Of a stretch of DNA of 64,000 bases, positions 26,906 to 38,543 are shown one piece after another (position 1 is the stretch's first letter; the number at the start of each line of letters is the position of its first letter). Made by a program: the position numbers and the translations under genes. The notes beneath the pieces are model-generated. The model was not told the origin of the DNA and made no database searches. It was given only the letters and a program-made list of their open reading frames with translations. Source of the stretch: Alentia gelatinosa (taxonomy: Eukaryota > Annelida > Polychaeta > Phyllodocida > Polynoidae); NCBI GenBank assembly GCA_950022655.1, contig OX465579.1:140439118-140503117 (forward strand), written 5' to 3'.

Positions 26906-28415
26906 ACAGAGTACAAAGTTTAATGTTCTTCTTGAAAGTTGAATTGTAAAAGAAATAAAGAATGTGCATCACAAAAGACCTGTTTATTTTATACTTTACC
27001 ACACGAACGTTCGGCATGGCTCGGCGGACCTGTATTCCCCGAGTAAAAAGCTGGGAAAAGATGGTCTTGTTTAGTCTGTTTAATAGCGATGCCCTCACCG
27101 ACTTCTTCCCAGGCTCAATTATCTGTCATTAAAAGCCATACTAAAACCTTCCCTTGTCACGAGAGGAAGGACTCGGTGCCAGTAGATGCTGAAGGCAGGG
27201 TAATTGATTATTACATGGGGGACTGATGTCGTTGGGTTGGGTATTAGCCAGCGGGCATTTGTGCTGTGTGAAGTGAGGTAAATGGTGTGTATTTAGAGAA
27301 GTGAGGTTCTTCAGCTTGACTCTCATGCCATTACTTAACGGCGATGTTTTCTCATTTCTATTCTATCACCATCTGTAGCAGCTGTACATATGTTCACCGA
27401 GTGAAAATGTTATCGAAACAAAGCGACAGGGGGTATTTCGCCTTATCTTCATGTGAATTTTATTTAACGCAGCTATATTCAATATTCCTTGTAGTATATT
27501 TTCAATGGGACCATGCTAAGACATAGCTAGATCTCATTCCTTAGTCTGACAAATCAAACAAGCCATAATCTAAGCCTTAGCAACGGGCTGTATGGCAGCT
27601 CTGAAGGAAGCATTCAGGAAATCCATGCGTAAATTTCTTTTGCCACATATCATCAAAATGGAATCCAAGCGTTGGTTTTAGGTAAATAATGTTTTTGCCA
27701 TTCAAGCGTTAGCTGCAGATTAGAACACCTTGCCTTTAGAGATATGATATTAAGGAAACCGATTAAGGATAATTGGCGAGGTTTTGAGCTGCTCAGGAGC
27801 GGGTTGTAACAAACTGGTGAGCAATGTGTGGCCACATCCTATACATAGCGAACCCAGGTCAACCACATACAGACTCCGAATCGAATCATGAGCAGATACA
27901 TGTACTTGTAAAGGCTATGGGAGTGGAGGTTGTGTGGCAGCTAGTATGGATCATCACTACCAAACCCCACTGGCAACAGATTACAGAAGCAACTCAGGGT
28001 CACCCAGCACTGGTTCACGAATCGATACGAGTACGGCTCCACCTGAAGCTTCCCCCCAGTCCCTCTGTGTGTGCTGCCATTGCCCATTACATGACCTTGC
28101 CTTCCAATGTTTGTACCCAGACTACAATCATAGCTTCGACCCAATGACAAATCCCAGGGCGCCCATATTATATTAGCATTTGAACCCCACCTACGCCTAC
28201 TATGGAATGGGGCGTGGCAAAGAAATGAGTGGGCGAGGCTAGTACAATGAAACATCACCAGCAGTAGCAGAACTGTATATGTAAAACTTACATTAGCCTA
28301 TATATATACAACACATGGCGGCATAATACGTACGGGGTCATCGATAACAAAGTACTTACAAAAAATGTCAGAAAAAAATGAAATACACGTAAAATGTCCA
28401 AATCTGCCACCCCCA

Positions 28416-28433
28416 CCCCCCCCCCCCCCCCCC
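28416..28433. repeat. C18 homopolymer (G18 in the Rab3 pre-mRNA)
   Basis: Eighteen C on the plus strand, 198 nt downstream of the exon 3b donor in transcript orientation, where it reads as a G18 tract. Confidence 0.9.
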
Positions 28434-28631
28434 GGTACGTTTTTACATTGCGTTGTAAGATCTAAATGAATCCTTATATTTTGACGAAAGTCTCTCCTGG
28501 TGCTAAGAGACCACATCCGTTTCACATCAAGTAATTAACATTAGAATAGACAAGCTGGTTCTTAAGTAGATAGATGTTAGCACAACAAACATGTTATTCC
28601 AAGTACAAAATAAAAGACAAAGAGCACATAC

Positions 28632-28756
28632 CAAGTTGATCAGCGAGCTGCTTGCCTCGCTCTGTAGACACGACCCGCTCGTCTTCAAGGTCACACTTAT
28701 TACCGACTAAAACCACCTGTGCATTGTCCCACGAGTAGGTCTTGATTTGCGTGCAC
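28632..28756 (-). CDS. rab3: Rab3 alternative exon 3b (canonical form)
   Basis: This 125-nt exon follows an acceptor ending ACAG and is followed by the donor GTATGTG. Its first base completes Trp115 and its last base starts Gly157, so it codes for residues 116-156. It carries the G4 motif NKCD at 134-137, which reads guanine, and the segment from the end of helix 3 through helix 4. The peptide (starting [15 protein letters not shown]) is close to the usual Rab3 sequence. It is the downstream partner of exon 3a: same length, same phases, 31 of 41 residues identical. Only one of the two can be used in a functional mRNA. Confidence 0.95.
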
Positions 28757-29279
28757 CTGTTGGTGAATAATTAGAGAAAAAGAAAAAAAGAATAAATGAA
28801 ATAACGAGGTTAGTAATTGTGATGATTCGTATATCTACTTGAACCATGGAAATGATAAACACATGTGCATTTTTAGAGACAATATCCATGGTTAGAACAT
28901 CAAAGAAATACCATTTCTGCTTGGCAACCCTTAGTGTCGTTCTGTACACGAAAGTAAAAGGTACTGATAGTATGAAATATATCCGAAAAGGTGGTTTATT
29001 CAGTTAGCGCCAGAGTGCCATCACGTTTTCGTGTGCTCCAGATACTAATTTCAAATTAGAAAAAAACGTAAGCAAGAGCCAAGAATTCTCCATGAGGAAG
29101 TACAGCATCGAAACAGGCTCAAGAAAATCTTAATTTTAATTAAAGGTTGGCACCAGACCACGAAAAGTCTGATTTAAACAACGCCATCGTGAATTGCTGA
29201 GCAGAATAGCAACGTCTCTGTTATAACGGACGAGGGAGTAGCAGACGACATTTGGATGAAGGTCGTGATTGTGCTGTAC
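28757..29279 (-). other. Intron between mutually exclusive exons 3a and 3b
   Basis: The intron is 523 nt, starts GTACAG after 3a and ends with an AG before 3b. It is too long for simple steric exclusion between donor and acceptor (which needs under about 50-60 nt). No coding sequence is seen inside. Confidence 0.85.
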
Positions 29280-29404
29280 CTAGCTGGTCGGCCAGACGCT
29301 GGCCTCGTTCTGCTGATACCACGCGGTTCTCCTCCAGGTCGCACTTATTACCTACCAGCATAACCTTGACGTTGTCCCATGAGTAGATTTTAATTTGACT
29401 ACAC
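29280..29404 (-). CDS. rab3: Rab3 alternative exon 3a (variant form)
   Basis: This is a second 125-nt exon with acceptor TTTCAG and donor GTACAG, entered at the same codon phase as 3b. It encodes residues 116-156 with NKCD intact and no stop, but differs from 3b at ten positions (for example I for T at 121, V for A at 127, KVM for QVV at 128-130, EN for DE at 140-141, QR for KQ at 150-151). The intact frame, both splice sites and mainly conservative changes argue for a functional exon rather than a dead duplicate. The changed residues lie around the beta5-helix 4 region, outside the P-loop and switches, so nucleotide binding should persist while surface contacts may change. Confidence 0.92.
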
Positions 29405-31702
29405 CTGAAAGTTCAGAACCACACGGGGGACTGTACATCAGAATACAATCGGCCATTCTCACCGTATACCCAAAAAACATAAGTATGAATTCACTGTTTC
29501 AAACCTGCAGCAATGGCAATATAACAATAATTATACATGTACAATCACTGCTCAGGAATAAGTCTGAAAAATAAACAATACATGTGGATTTTACTGACGA
29601 GGCGCTACAGCGCTGCTCCCTGTGAGTGTAGCTGAAAGGAAAAAGACAGATATATTATTATATGACATTGCGCTCATAAATGACCGTCCATAATGCACTT
29701 TTTTGGAGAGTGAGAACTTGCATGTTTCAAAAAGGTTACCCTATAATGATTCGCAGAAAATTTCTTTCCTTCTCTTATTTATTTGTGAAAAGGGTAGTTC
29801 GCCTGCTGGGAAATTCTTTCAGTCATCAGCAGAATGTATCGTATGTGCAAAGTATCCCTACAAGTTTGTAACCCGAACCTGAAGCGGCCCATCAAAAGCA
29901 TAACGATTTACCTGGATCTTACAGTCGATTACAAAGTCTAATCTATCCTACACGGGCAGAGCTTGTCCAGCTGATGGCTAATAAGGAGTTTCGGTGTTTT
30001 GAAGGCTGGCTGCCCCAACACGGCACCGGGTCCCAGGGGGAGCCCAGCTCCCTGCACCCGGCCCCCATCTGTTGTGCGCCGGTCAGCGAATCGTGCCTCA
30101 TCTCGTCCTTAATAGCTTCATTTGGCGTTGAGCTATGAGTGCCTGGGGAGGGCGGTGGGCTGACGGTGGGTAGGCGGTCGGTACTGCCTGCAAGGCCGGC
30201 CAACAGGAGCGGCGGCGTGGCCGGCAAATCTCATTAGAGGCAGTGCCTAGACAAGGCGGGCGGTAAATCATGTTACGGGCTGACGGATGGTGCAGCCACC
30301 AGCACTACGCCACACCGAAACTCAGTCGTCTCTCTTTTCACCTTCTACCAGGACTTCATAACAAAAACAGCCGAAACTGGTAAAATAAAAAAAAAGATGA
30401 CCGATTATTGGTCCACTTAAACCAGGTGCAAAAACAACTCAACCATTTCACTTTCACATCTCAGTAACACCTAACCCTCATGCAACTCCCACCGATCCTC
30501 GTCCACTCCACTTAACACATTTCCTGCCTTTCAGATAAAGTTGCTAAGAAAATATCAGAGCAAACTGGTCACTTAACCAAGCTGACCGCGCCGACAGTGG
30601 ACAGGTAGACTGGACTGTGCCTGGGAAAGCCCCCTTCTCCCCCCCCCCCCCCTACTTCGCCTCACCTCACCCTCCAGGTGCGTGCATGGACATCAGTAAA
30701 CAGATTAGATGGCGCTTCCGATGTCACTGCAAGCCACAATTCTGTGAATTGATTCATAATTAAGGACATGTCCCCGCCAGTGCTGTAGGCCGCTATGGTC
30801 AAATTGGTTCTGGTTTCCTCGTCCTCAGGCTTCTATCCTTACGCTTGTCGCTCTGCAAAGTTACTTGAGGAAAACATTTGGGAAAGGTACCGCTTTAAAT
30901 GTTGTAAACTTGCGAGAAAAGACAGTAGGTGTCACTGAAGTCCAAATGCCTGTAATTTAAAATGAAATAAAGTAAAAGAAGAAAAACACGCAATTTTAGT
31001 GTGAACAAGGCAAAGAAATGCCTAACCTGCAGACAAAATAATTGCTGAGAACCTTTTGCGCGATGTCCCTTGTCTATCTCCATACCCTTGTCTATCTCCA
31101 TATCATAACGCTCACCCAGTTAGATTATGGTAATTTACAAATGAACCTAAGAATAGAGACGTATCACACTATTGGAAAATTCTCAATCTACCACTCAGAG
31201 GTCTTGATGCAGTGATGGCGAAGTCGAGATATAATGTTATCCCGGCATCTTTTTACCAAAGGGTTGCCAGTTATCTTGTTGTGTGTATCTGTAAAGATTT
31301 CCCTGTAATTTAAAGATTTTTTCAAGGAGTATCTTATCCTTCAGGGTAGAGTGTAAGTCAAATAGTATGAATGAAGGTTATACCCTTGCCATTAATAAAT
31401 GCAAATATGAGATATCTAATGCATTTTAGTTACAATAATTAGTCACTAATACCGAATGCATTAAAATATGGTATAAAACATTTTCAATTTGAATAGTGTC
31501 AGTATTCGATCAATTCGTTGCCATTCCGCCAAAAAGAATTCAAGCTCTGAACTCTTTTTCAGTTCAACGATCAGAGTTTTCTCTGTTTCCGTGGGTGACT
31601 GACTACCAGGTGATAAGCGGCCCAACACATTGGTAAATCATTGACGATTGCACTGCAGTTGGCACTGGGATAAATTGAGAAACCCATTCAAGTTTAGGGT
31701 CA

Positions 31703-31796
31703 GAGCTTGATTCCATCTCGTTTGAATCCCTATGTAATTCACGCGGCTTCGCCTTGTGAATTACTACGTGATTCAAACTCAATGGGATACAAGCTC
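31703..31796 (-). other. Imperfect hairpin in Rab3 intron, pre-miRNA-sized
   Basis: Two arms of about 42 nt are complementary at roughly three quarters of positions, with blocks GAGCTTG, GTTTGAATC and TAATTCAC pairing exactly, and a loop of about 10 nt. The size resembles an intronic microRNA precursor in the Rab3 transcript, but fold-back MITEs look the same. No known microRNA sequence was recognised. Confidence 0.4.
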
Positions 31797-32036
31797 AGAC
31801 TGTCAACTTCCATAGGTTTCCTCTGTAGTATCTTAGGTGTGGATGAAGAGTGGGATAATATTGTCCGGACGCCGCATCTGTCACTAGCAATATTTCAAAA
31901 CCACAACTAGAGGGTATCAACGGTGGATTCAAGTGTAATTAATGAAATTCGTTGTCTTTCAAAGGAGCTCTTTTCTGAATAACTGTATAATAGTCGCTCC
32001 TAGTTATACTCACTCCTCGAGTATCGTTTTTGACCT

Positions 32037-32056
32037 CCCCCCCCCCCCCCCCCCCC
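32037..32056. repeat. C20 homopolymer (G20 in the Rab3 pre-mRNA)
   Basis: Twenty C on the plus strand, 121 nt downstream of the exon 2 donor in transcript orientation. Confidence 0.9.
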
Positions 32057-32177
32057 GATCCTATGTTTGAGACAAATGACTCATTATATGCATTCGCATA
32101 ATGACTACACCCTTGTTTGAACCCGTTTAGCCCTCGACAGTAATGACAGACGGTGAGACATTGAACATGACACATAC

Positions 32178-32296
32178 CAATCTTGTACGGCGTTGAAGGA
32201 CTCCTCATTCGTGACGTCATACATTAGAATGAAGCCCATAGCACCTCTGTAGTAGGCTGTCGTGATAGTTCGGTACCGCTCCTGCCCTGCTGTGTC
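32178..32296 (-). CDS. rab3: Rab3 GTPase, coding exon 2
   Basis: This exon encodes residues 76-114 plus two bases of Trp115. It begins exactly with the G3 motif DTAGQE (76-81), whose Gln80 is the catalytic glutamine, then switch II ([15 protein letters not shown]) and [13 protein letters not shown]. The acceptor is AG before GACACAGC and the donor is GTATGTG at 32177. The exon ends in phase 2 and is compatible with either exon 3a or exon 3b. Skipping both alternatives would join it to exon 4 and produce Trp-Pro-stop. Confidence 0.97.
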
Positions 32297-35200
32297 CTAT
32301 AAAGTGAACAAATTTAAGAATCAATTACCTAATTTATTTTTTCAAACATCCAGTTGTACTACCCAAAACCCATTTGTTGTGTCTTTTAAGGTACATACAA
32401 CATCTTCAAAATAGATTGTGTAAACTATTAAAGCTTGCAAAATTTTATTACCCAAATTTTGTTTGTCGTTTTCAAGGGTATATTAAATCTCTTCGGAATA
32501 TATATGTAAAAAACTTATCGAAGCTTCCCAATATTAACAGTCTTGAGGTAAATTTACTTTCATAGAAGGTGGCCAAGAAGATTTTAGATATCAACGTCTC
32601 TGGTTGGGTCCATTTCCATTAAAAGGTATCACGGCAAGTAAAACTTCATAATTATAGCATATATACCACCTCATTATATGTTGGTTAATTACAATACTGT
32701 AAATGCAATTACAACTCGCTTCATTTATGTACACAATATTTCACTCGGTGCTTCCAAATGAAGCAGTATCTCAAAATATTATACTTCAAACATTGGAATT
32801 ATGAAGTCTTAAAATCATGATTGATGTCTTTGCAAATTGAAATGCTGGTTATAAAAGAAATCGGTTCTGAATTCGGAAAATAGCGACAACATATACATAT
32901 CCATTGCTTGCTATATTTAGTCACTATTGCATCGCTCTATAATTATCAAATATTCAGTCGTGTATGTATGGTATTAGTGGATACGTCATATTCTGGGGAT
33001 ACGCTCTGTAAATTACACAGCAATATAAGCATGATTACCTGGAATTACTCTATACAGGTTGCAATATTGGTGTATACAAGTGACCTGATTCAAGGTCAGC
33101 GTGAATGTCTACTACCGACAGCACTTTATTGTAATTGCAGCGCTAATTCCGTAACACTATTCAGGTGAATCTCTGAGAGATCTGATAGCATACAAATCTA
33201 GAGAAAAACACATTTCTAATGAATTACTACAGTTTGGGATTTTTTTCTAAACATAGAATTTGAAGCGACATATGTATTTGAAATCATAAAATTAACTTAG
33301 GTACGATGCTCAGTAGATTATTTCCCCGTCGAGTTGTCCATGACTTTTTCACTGAGTCAGTCCTTGAACTGCCGTTTTTAGTTTTCAAAGAATTGCACTA
33401 TTGACAATGTGGATACAATTCCACGTTGACAGAGATCATATACCAAATTAAGATGTCTTTGTCCGATATTGAGCTGGGGTATAGTGAGCTTAGTAAAGGT
33501 GAGCCCCCGAAGACAAATTTGATCTGGTTCCTGTTCTATCTATCTATCAAATGGAACACCTTTTTCTATAACTATCCAAACACTGGCCTGTCTTGTATAA
33601 CCATAACACGTAGAATCTGTGCCCTGTCAGCACAATCTAAATACCGACTGCTCGTCTAAAGTCTGGTGACTCAGTAAAAGTTGACTTGCGAGCCAAGATA
33701 TTTATCTTTCACTATCAGGTATACACTAGTCTACACATTCCTCTTTTGGTGGGCAGCGTATACTTACTGTCTCTCCCAATATATAACATATAAAATACTC
33801 TAATGCATATTGCTCAAATTAAACATTTTTACATTATCAGTAATTACAGGTTTCCCTCAAGTATCTGTTCTATCAAGTAGTCATCCCCAAAGATATTCGC
33901 CATATAAGAAAGGTATATACATGAGATGATTAGAATAAAGCGCAAAAGCATAAGTAATGTGGAACGTAATAAAACATTTTCTACATCGTATTTTTTAGTA
34001 GAAGAGAACTGGGAGCTGATCCTGTAAAGACTAGCATTAAGAACCCCCCCCCCCCCCCCCTCCCGCCTGCTCCCGCGGGCCCGCCTCAACCGACGGCGGT
34101 GAGGGGTGGGTGGGAGGCGACGACTGGATCATCACATGACATGCTCATTTCCTACAGCTCAGCGCCGTATGATAAATGCCGGCAACCCGAGCGGGGCCTA
34201 CCACCAGTCACAGCCTGCCTGCCATGAGTGTCGGCTATTCCGTCCGCCACCAATTCCCCCGGGGTGCGTTTACATAGACTCCCCTTTTGGTGAGTGAGCG
34301 AGGTTGAGATGTGTTTTTTAATTACACAATGTGAGAAGGCAACTCAAGTCTGAATCTACACATTTTGTTCACATCGTTTCCATCTACATATGTGAATAGT
34401 ATGGAATAGGCATTATATTGAGCAATCTTACCACATTTCATATTTAAAAACAAAATATGCTTACTTGCAAAATGCTTCTTTTTTTCTTAATGGAATTATC
34501 CAATGTTACAATATCAATATGAATTACTCGGTAGACTGGTTCAATGTTCTTGTTGTATTGTGTTAATAAGCGTCGTTCCAGAAGAAGTATTCTAGAACCT
34601 CTATCCAATTCTAGATATGTTTGATATACAACCATCTTTTCTTTACCTTTAAATTTTGTGATATCTTTGTTTATGGATCATGGTGAAATGGTTCAAGCAC
34701 GACAGCCTGATTCACAATATGACTTTATTATTGAAATCTTAAAGGTGAAGCAAATCCCTTCTGTTTTGCCAGTGATCGTGATTTTAGGTGCCAAGGTCTT
34801 TACTACACGTGGTCTTTATAATGACCTGGAAGGGCTGGTACTATACTGCTGAGTCGTAAGTTGGTTGACTGAGCCAACATGGTGGCGAATCTTTGCTTTA
34901 ATCCAAGGATCGACCCAGGACCTGACCTGTGACCGTGCTGACTATATGGGTGTTGTTGACATAATCTGCGTACAGTGTATGGCACGTAGGGTGTACCGGG
35001 TGTGAATGTGATTAGACTGGGCCCCGTGCCACACACAAGACACCCGCTTCGTCAGCAAAACCGGGTACGCTGCTTGTACACGTCTCAGCACAATTACGGG
35101 CACTTCAGCATTCACTCTCCGCTCTGGTAAAACAGTACCTTTACAACCAACACCGGTACAGAACCAGTGCCCTATACTAGTTAATGATACACTTCAGTTG

Positions 35201-36370
35201 ACTATGCCCCCAAGGCTCGGGATCGCCATCTGTTGTGACATGAGTTTCCCATTTATTGTAATGTCTATCATTTTAGACATTAGATAATATAGAAATTCAA
35301 AGCATTAGATCATCTATATATATAATTGTGAATATACTATTGGTGTAACAGCATAGCAATGGCTAGAAGGCTCAGAAAAAGCTGTGGTCCTATTCTCATG
35401 GTGAGTATAATACTGTGGGCATAGGGGCGTACACAAGGATGTCACTGAAAGGGCATGGACCTCTACCACCTCATACATACACCCTCTTACATACACATGT
35501 GGTGCGGAGGTCGTCAAACATGTACAAGCGTCAGACTGAATAGGCTAAGAATAGGTATAGGAGAACCAGTAATGCTGGTCATAAGTTGTATCAAATTCAG
35601 CAATTCTGACCTTGAATTCATTTCAGACGGTGAGGCCGGGGAAAAAGTGATTTCAGTGAATGGGCGTCACAAAGCAGGTTATTCAAAAGAACATGAAAAT
35701 ACAGAAGTATGTGAAAACGGCGATGATTTTCCCATATGAAGCGTTCATAATGCGTAAAATTAGCTCTCTTGTAGTTCACGTCAGAACTTGACTATCATTT
35801 CAGAGCAGCGACTGCTGATATATCCAGCCTCAATACTCTGATGTATATTCTTGTATCTAGTATACATGTGCAGACCAAGACGAGGAACTGGAAACCACTG
35901 AAGTGAGGACTAACCAAAAAGGCAACACAAGCATAGAAAATCGAGTATTCGTTTAATGTTATTCCTGTAGTGATTTTAGATAGCGCCAAGGCATCCGTCT
36001 TATTTTCACGACCGTCTAGGTCAGACGAACAAAGAGACAAGGTGAATATCTACGTTTTTGGAAGATTGATGAAAACTTCAATATCAAATTCTATTCAACT
36101 TCATCTTAGCAAGTTTGCAAGGGAAATTTATTTATTTTGTATACTTCTATACGGTGTATTAGTACTCAGTAGGATGTTGAACTAGTGCTTAAAGAATATC
36201 AGGGGGTTTAAATATTAAAAGCACTATAACATTTTAGAAGGTTTACACAATATATAGCGCAATCCTTAACAATAAACATTGGCCTCCACTTTTGAAAATA
36301 AAATCAAAAGTATACGATCACCCCGTCCTACTTCTCTTTCTGCAATGAGTCGTGGTCAGATTGATGAGAA

Positions 36371-37200
36371 GTGGAAGGTTGCTGACCTTGACCATTTCGT
36401 TCTCCCATGTTGTTATCTGATTAGGGCAAATTACCCTTTCCTCACACCTAAGCCCATCTCCACCTGTGTGATATATTTACGCCTGCTGTTCCACTCGTGT
36501 GTAGACATGTGAAGAAGAATGCCGCGTACGTAAATTATTTCTTCATAGCATAGTTAGAATAACCGAGGATAACTTTAATCATTGAGACACATCAGTCTGC
36601 TACGTCTTCGATGCTAGGACCAAGGGAGCAGGAAAAAAACATAACCATAGCACCTCACTGTACTGCAAATTTAGTCCACTATCTATAGTATTTTTCTCCC
36701 TGTTTGAGACGAGTGAGAACCAAACCTCGAGGAAAATACTTTGTGCCAGTGAGAAGTTATGAGCGCGCCGGCACCAATTTATCTTAGCCTGGTATAAACG
36801 TCTATAGACTTAGAAATAGGTTCTTTTAACCAACAGGCTTGGGAGTATGGTAATTCATACCTAATGGGCGCTAAACAGATACACTTATCCAGGCAAAGAA
36901 AAAATCAGAAACATATTCGTGATTTTTCTGTATCCCCGTTCTCCATCTCGTTTGAAGCACTTCAGAATATTCGCTCGGTTATCGTATCGTTCATATTCCT
37001 GGATACTCCAAGCTCGATGTCGCAGGTATGGAAGGTCATTCAGCTTGACCATTATTGTCTCCTTTGGTGTTATCTGACAAATTACCTCTTCATGACACCT
37101 GAACCCATCTACGATCGCTGCCCCACTTGTGTTTAGAAGTGTGAATAGAAATACTACATATCTGAATTCTTTCTTCGTACCTTACTCAAAATAACTTTGC
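36371..37200 (+). repeat. Diverged local duplication, two copies 656 bp apart
   Basis: Copy 1 (about 36371-36550) and copy 2 (about 37027-37200) share GTATGGAAGG-like starts followed by CTTGACC, GTTATCTGA, AAATTACC and ACACCTGAACCCATCT-type words. Both copies read as similar short peptides in one plus frame (for example LPCCYLI and LLWCYLT). The similarity extends beyond the frames, so an old repeat duplication is more likely than paired exons. Confidence 0.5.
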
Positions 37201-38197
37201 AAGAAAGAGTGGCCCCAATCTTTCACACCTTGAATTATAGGGGGCAGTAAAAGGGTCGTTGCATTGGATGGGTACACCCCTCTCATAACGTCTTTCGAAC
37301 TGTAAGCATTTTCCTTAAAAAGTTCTAATCCGACTGAAAACACTTAACTTTCTTAACGTATATGGCTTAGGGCCTGTGGGAAAGCCTGGTTACAAACTAT
37401 GCACTGCTAACTCACCGAATCGGGCATTTTAGCCACTCGGAACACTATTAAAGAGACGGATGAGAACTCTAACCCTTAACAAAAAAGACTTAAAGCCGCT
37501 ACGAGTTTACGAGAGAGGTGCTGCACTGAACTTCCCGTGTATTGTATTGCCACAGCTAACTTTAAAGCAATCTGAGACTGCTGTATATATAATATCCATG
37601 CACGCCGGAATGGTTACAACATAAGGACTGTGTTCTCCCGGAATGGTAACCACACCGGACACGGGGTCCATGATCACTACACTCGGTGTGCTGTGGTGTA
37701 GAAGCTCTGAGCATCAAGAGGTCTAGGGTTGGGGTAGGGTAGCTTCACTTAACGGAACTGACTCTGTGTAATGGAGTATTGATCTCACGCTGGGTGTGGG
37801 CGTTTTCTTGGGCCAGAGGCTGGCATGTTTATTTCCTCTTTCTCATAAAGGACTAAGAGTAACATACTTCCGTTTCCAATGGAAGAGCGTGGTAGTCCAA
37901 CAGTAGGAGAAGGCACAGCTGTACAGAGCAACCACGTCAGTAGTCGTGGAGAGGGGTTCTCTTTCTCGGTCGGCATTGCACGACATCGGACTTCTCACTG
38001 CCTCTCTTCTAGTAGAAATTTTACACCGCAAGTAAGCCCAAGCAACAAGAAGAACCTGCTAGGACCAAGAAGACCACAAATCTGTTGGAAAGCTACGAAC
38101 TTCGCATGCTGGGTCTCTATACCTCTAACTGACAGAATGATTGCCCTGGAGACAGCAAGGGAATCTAGCGTGACTGTCATCCTCTAACCTACACGTA

Positions 38198-38543
38198 CTA
38201 TACGGAAACAGGGTTACTGTGGCTGTACGTGATAAATACGCGAAATTGGCGATAAAACGAACCTCTGCCAATCTCTGCCTGCGGCATCGGTTCGTTTTAT
38301 CGTCAATTTTACCAAGTATTTACCACGTACAGACACAGTATGCCTGTTTTCGTATTATTATATACCTTAAAAAACCCAATTTTTAACATTGCTTCTGGGC
38401 CAGTTTTTGGATTTCGCCGCCGTACATGCCCCGTATGCCACATACATACCCCATACGTCACCTAGGTGTCGTACGGATATAAATACGCCATTGGTAGGAG
38501 CGGGCAGTATGTGTAGAATATACTACCACAGGTATATAATAAT
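38198..38543 (-). repeat. Fold-back repeat family, copy 2 (core plus long hairpin)
   Basis: Read on the minus strand, the core at 38543-38354 starts ATTATTATATACCT and ends AGGTATATAATAAT, and contains ACTGCCCGCTCCTACC. The hairpin follows at 38356-38198: arms 38289-38356 and 38198-38263 pair over some 65 bp, with a 25-base loop at 38264-38288. It is homologous to 52372-52668 in the core and in outer stem blocks (GAAAACAGG, AAATACTTGGTAAAATTG), but the loop-proximal stem sequence is unrelated. It lies in a Rab3 intron. Confidence 0.8.

Larger units (their letters stand above)
11789..28631 (-). other. Rab3 intron after exon 3b (16.8 kb)
   Basis: It begins GTATGTG (minus strand, 28631) and ends TTTCAG at 11789. 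I see no coding exon inside it. It hosts the minisatellites at 13034-13600 and 16770-17112, the hAT-like element at 14830-15259, a tRNA-derived SINE at 18960-19200, GC-rich patches (17230-18120, 21920-22060, 23540-24120), and homopolymer tracts. The remaining stretches contain only short chance frames. Confidence 0.85.
29405..32177 (-). other. Rab3 intron between exon 2 and exon 3a
   Basis: It starts GTATGTG at 32177 and ends TTTCAG at 29405. It contains a G20 tract shortly after the donor (C20 on plus at 32037-32056), a second tract (C14 at 30639-30652), a hairpin at 31703-31796, and a GC-rich patch at 29990-30240 whose minus-strand frame of 94 codons has no recognised domain. Confidence 0.85.

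Noticed and set aside
29280..29404. Rab3 exon 3a considered as a pseudo-exon from a retrocopy
   Set aside because: It has its own intronic flanks, both splice signals and an intact frame in the correct phase, and no other Rab3 exons are joined to it.
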